Part shown: in pieces, positions 63,327 to 64,000 of the stretch
Numbering within the stretch: the stretch's first letter is position 1
Layout of the letters: each line of letters begins with the position of its first letter
Assembly: GCF_000531125.1 (NCBI RefSeq)
Contig: NZ_CBTK010000047.1
Location: 17,235 to 81,234 of the forward strand
Direction of reading: 5' to 3'
Length of the DNA stretch: 64,000 nucleotides
DNA from: Candidatus Contendobacter odensis Run_B_J11
Lineage (GTDB): Bacteria; Pseudomonadota; Gammaproteobacteria; Competibacterales; Competibacteraceae
Made by a program: the position numbers and the translations under genes
Notes under the pieces: model-generated
Databases searched by the model: none
The model's input: only the letters and a program-made list of their open reading frames with translations
What the model was told of the DNA's origin: nothing

Positions 63327-64000
63327 CTAGAATTCCTCCCACTCCTGGGAGGCAGCAGTAGTAGCCGTGGTTTTTCTTCCAACCGGTATGATCTGCGCGA
63401 CAGGATCAGGGTCGGGCCGACGCCGGTGATGACCCGGTTGGGATTTGACCGGGAGCGGTCTAGCGGCGGGACGCGCCTTTACAGAAGTGGCGAACTTGGC
63501 CGAAGTCGGCGAACGCGGCGCGGTCGCAACTCTGTTGGTCGCTACGGCCCGCTGATCCAGCGTGAAAAAACCCATCAGCTTTTGCAGTTCCTGGGCCTGC
63601 TCACCCATCGCATGACTGGCGGCGGCGGTTTCCTCGACCAGCGCGGCGTTTTGCTGAGTGACCTGATCCATGGACAGAATCGCCTTGTTGACCTGCTCAA
63701 TCCCGCCCGCCTGTTCGCGGCTGGCAGCGGCGATTTCGGCCACGATGTCGCTGACTTTCTTCACCGAAACGACGATCTCCTTGAGGGTTTGGCCGGATTG
63801 CTCGACCAGTTTCCCCCCACTTTCCACTTTGTTCACGCTGTCGGTAATCAGTGATTTGATTTCCTTGGCGGCGTCGGCGCTGCGTTGGGCCAGCTTGCGC
63901 ACTTCACCGGCGACGACGGCGAATCCTCGACCCTGTTCACCGGCGCGGGCCGCTCCCACTGCCGCGCGGGCCGGTGGGCCATAGTGAGCGAACACCTCCT
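63327..64000 (-). CDS. Methyl-accepting chemotaxis protein, C-terminal part (runs off window)
   Basis: The signalling tip and descending helix of an MCP are visible: [20 protein letters not shown], then AAKEIKSLI and [14 protein letters not shown] disordered linker follows, ending EWEEF, a C-terminal xWxxF pentapeptide that usually docks CheR/CheB. The N-terminal sensor lies outside the window. Just upstream of AARAG the sequence ([11 protein letters not shown]) departs from the near-invariant NILALNAAVE, which may reflect a frameshift, sequence error or divergence at the window edge. Confidence 0.88.
   Translation of the reverse strand, partial: EVFAHYGPPARAAVGAARAGEQGRGFAVVAGEVRKLAQRSADAAKEIKSLITDSVNKVESGGKLVEQSGQTLKEIVVSVKKVSDIVAEIAAASREQAGGIEQVNKAILSMDQVTQQNAALVEETAAASHAMGEQAQELQKLMGFFTLDQRAVATNRVATAPRSPTSAKFATSVKARPAARPLPVKSQPGHHRRRPDPDPVAQIIPVGRKTTATTAASQEWEEF

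Overview
The window looks like a chromosomal segment of a GC-rich gammaproteobacterium. Housekeeping genes of gammaproteobacterial type (rlmKL, ybaK, pgi, plsY, folB, folK, qmcA/nfeD) lie beside storage-polymer genes (class I PHA synthase, wax-ester synthase/DGAT), a Hyb-type uptake hydrogenase and a PrsT-like TPR lipoprotein of PEP-CTERM systems. This mix would suit a Competibacter-like, storage-accumulating environmental bacterium, but that placement is inference; no rRNA or other taxonomic marker is present.

Layout. 0-3.4 kb: end of a lemA-like gene and a dctPQM TRAP transporter. 3.4-15.6 kb: M15-type peptidase, ybaK, rlmKL, phaC, cobalamin adenosyltransferase, lytic transglycosylase, then a tight series (DUF1285, unknown membrane protein, qmcA, nfeD, yjbQ, ydfG-like SDR) closed by a strong terminator. 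16.5-24.8 kb: a complete respiratory [NiFe]-hydrogenase operon on the minus strand (hybO, hybA, hybB, hybC, hybD, hypC, hybE, hupK-like) with an FNR-like regulator gene just upstream. FNR-type palindromes sit in front of both the operon and the regulator. 25-33.2 kb: an atypical cytochrome c, a Blc lipocalin and two large c-di-GMP signalling proteins. 33.4-42 kb: cobM, WS/DGAT, an ExeA-like ATPase with FHA domains, and a two-component system with PepSY and cytochrome b561 proteins. 42.4-48.3 kb: a giant TPR lipoprotein carrying an internal duplication, and pgi.

48.4-61.4 kb is defence- and signalling-rich. It starts with an Eco29kI-like type II restriction-modification pair (GIY-YIG nuclease plus C5-cytosine methylase). 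After plsY, folB, folK and two envelope genes comes a YegL/YegK/YegI-like (TerY-P-type) triad of VWA protein, PP2C phosphatase and kinase with a helix-hairpin-helix. In this window the triad is split by an Eco57I-like adenine methylase/restriction protein and a VapBC-type toxin-antitoxin pair, joined to the VWA gene by stop/start overlaps. This is the best candidate here for an undescribed, phosphorylation-linked defence system. The window ends with a TetR regulator, an RND-type adaptor without an adjacent pump on its strand, and part of a chemotaxis receptor.

A family of about 115-bp non-coding elements recurs in intergenic DNA: four full copies (16.2, 24.9, 35.7, 42.2 kb) and one deletion derivative (63.3 kb). 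Each full copy has 12-13-bp terminal inverted repeats, two internal hairpins and a perfect, copy-specific 5-bp direct repeat at its borders, which is strong evidence for a transposed MITE. No tRNA, rRNA, CRISPR array or convincing riboswitch was seen.
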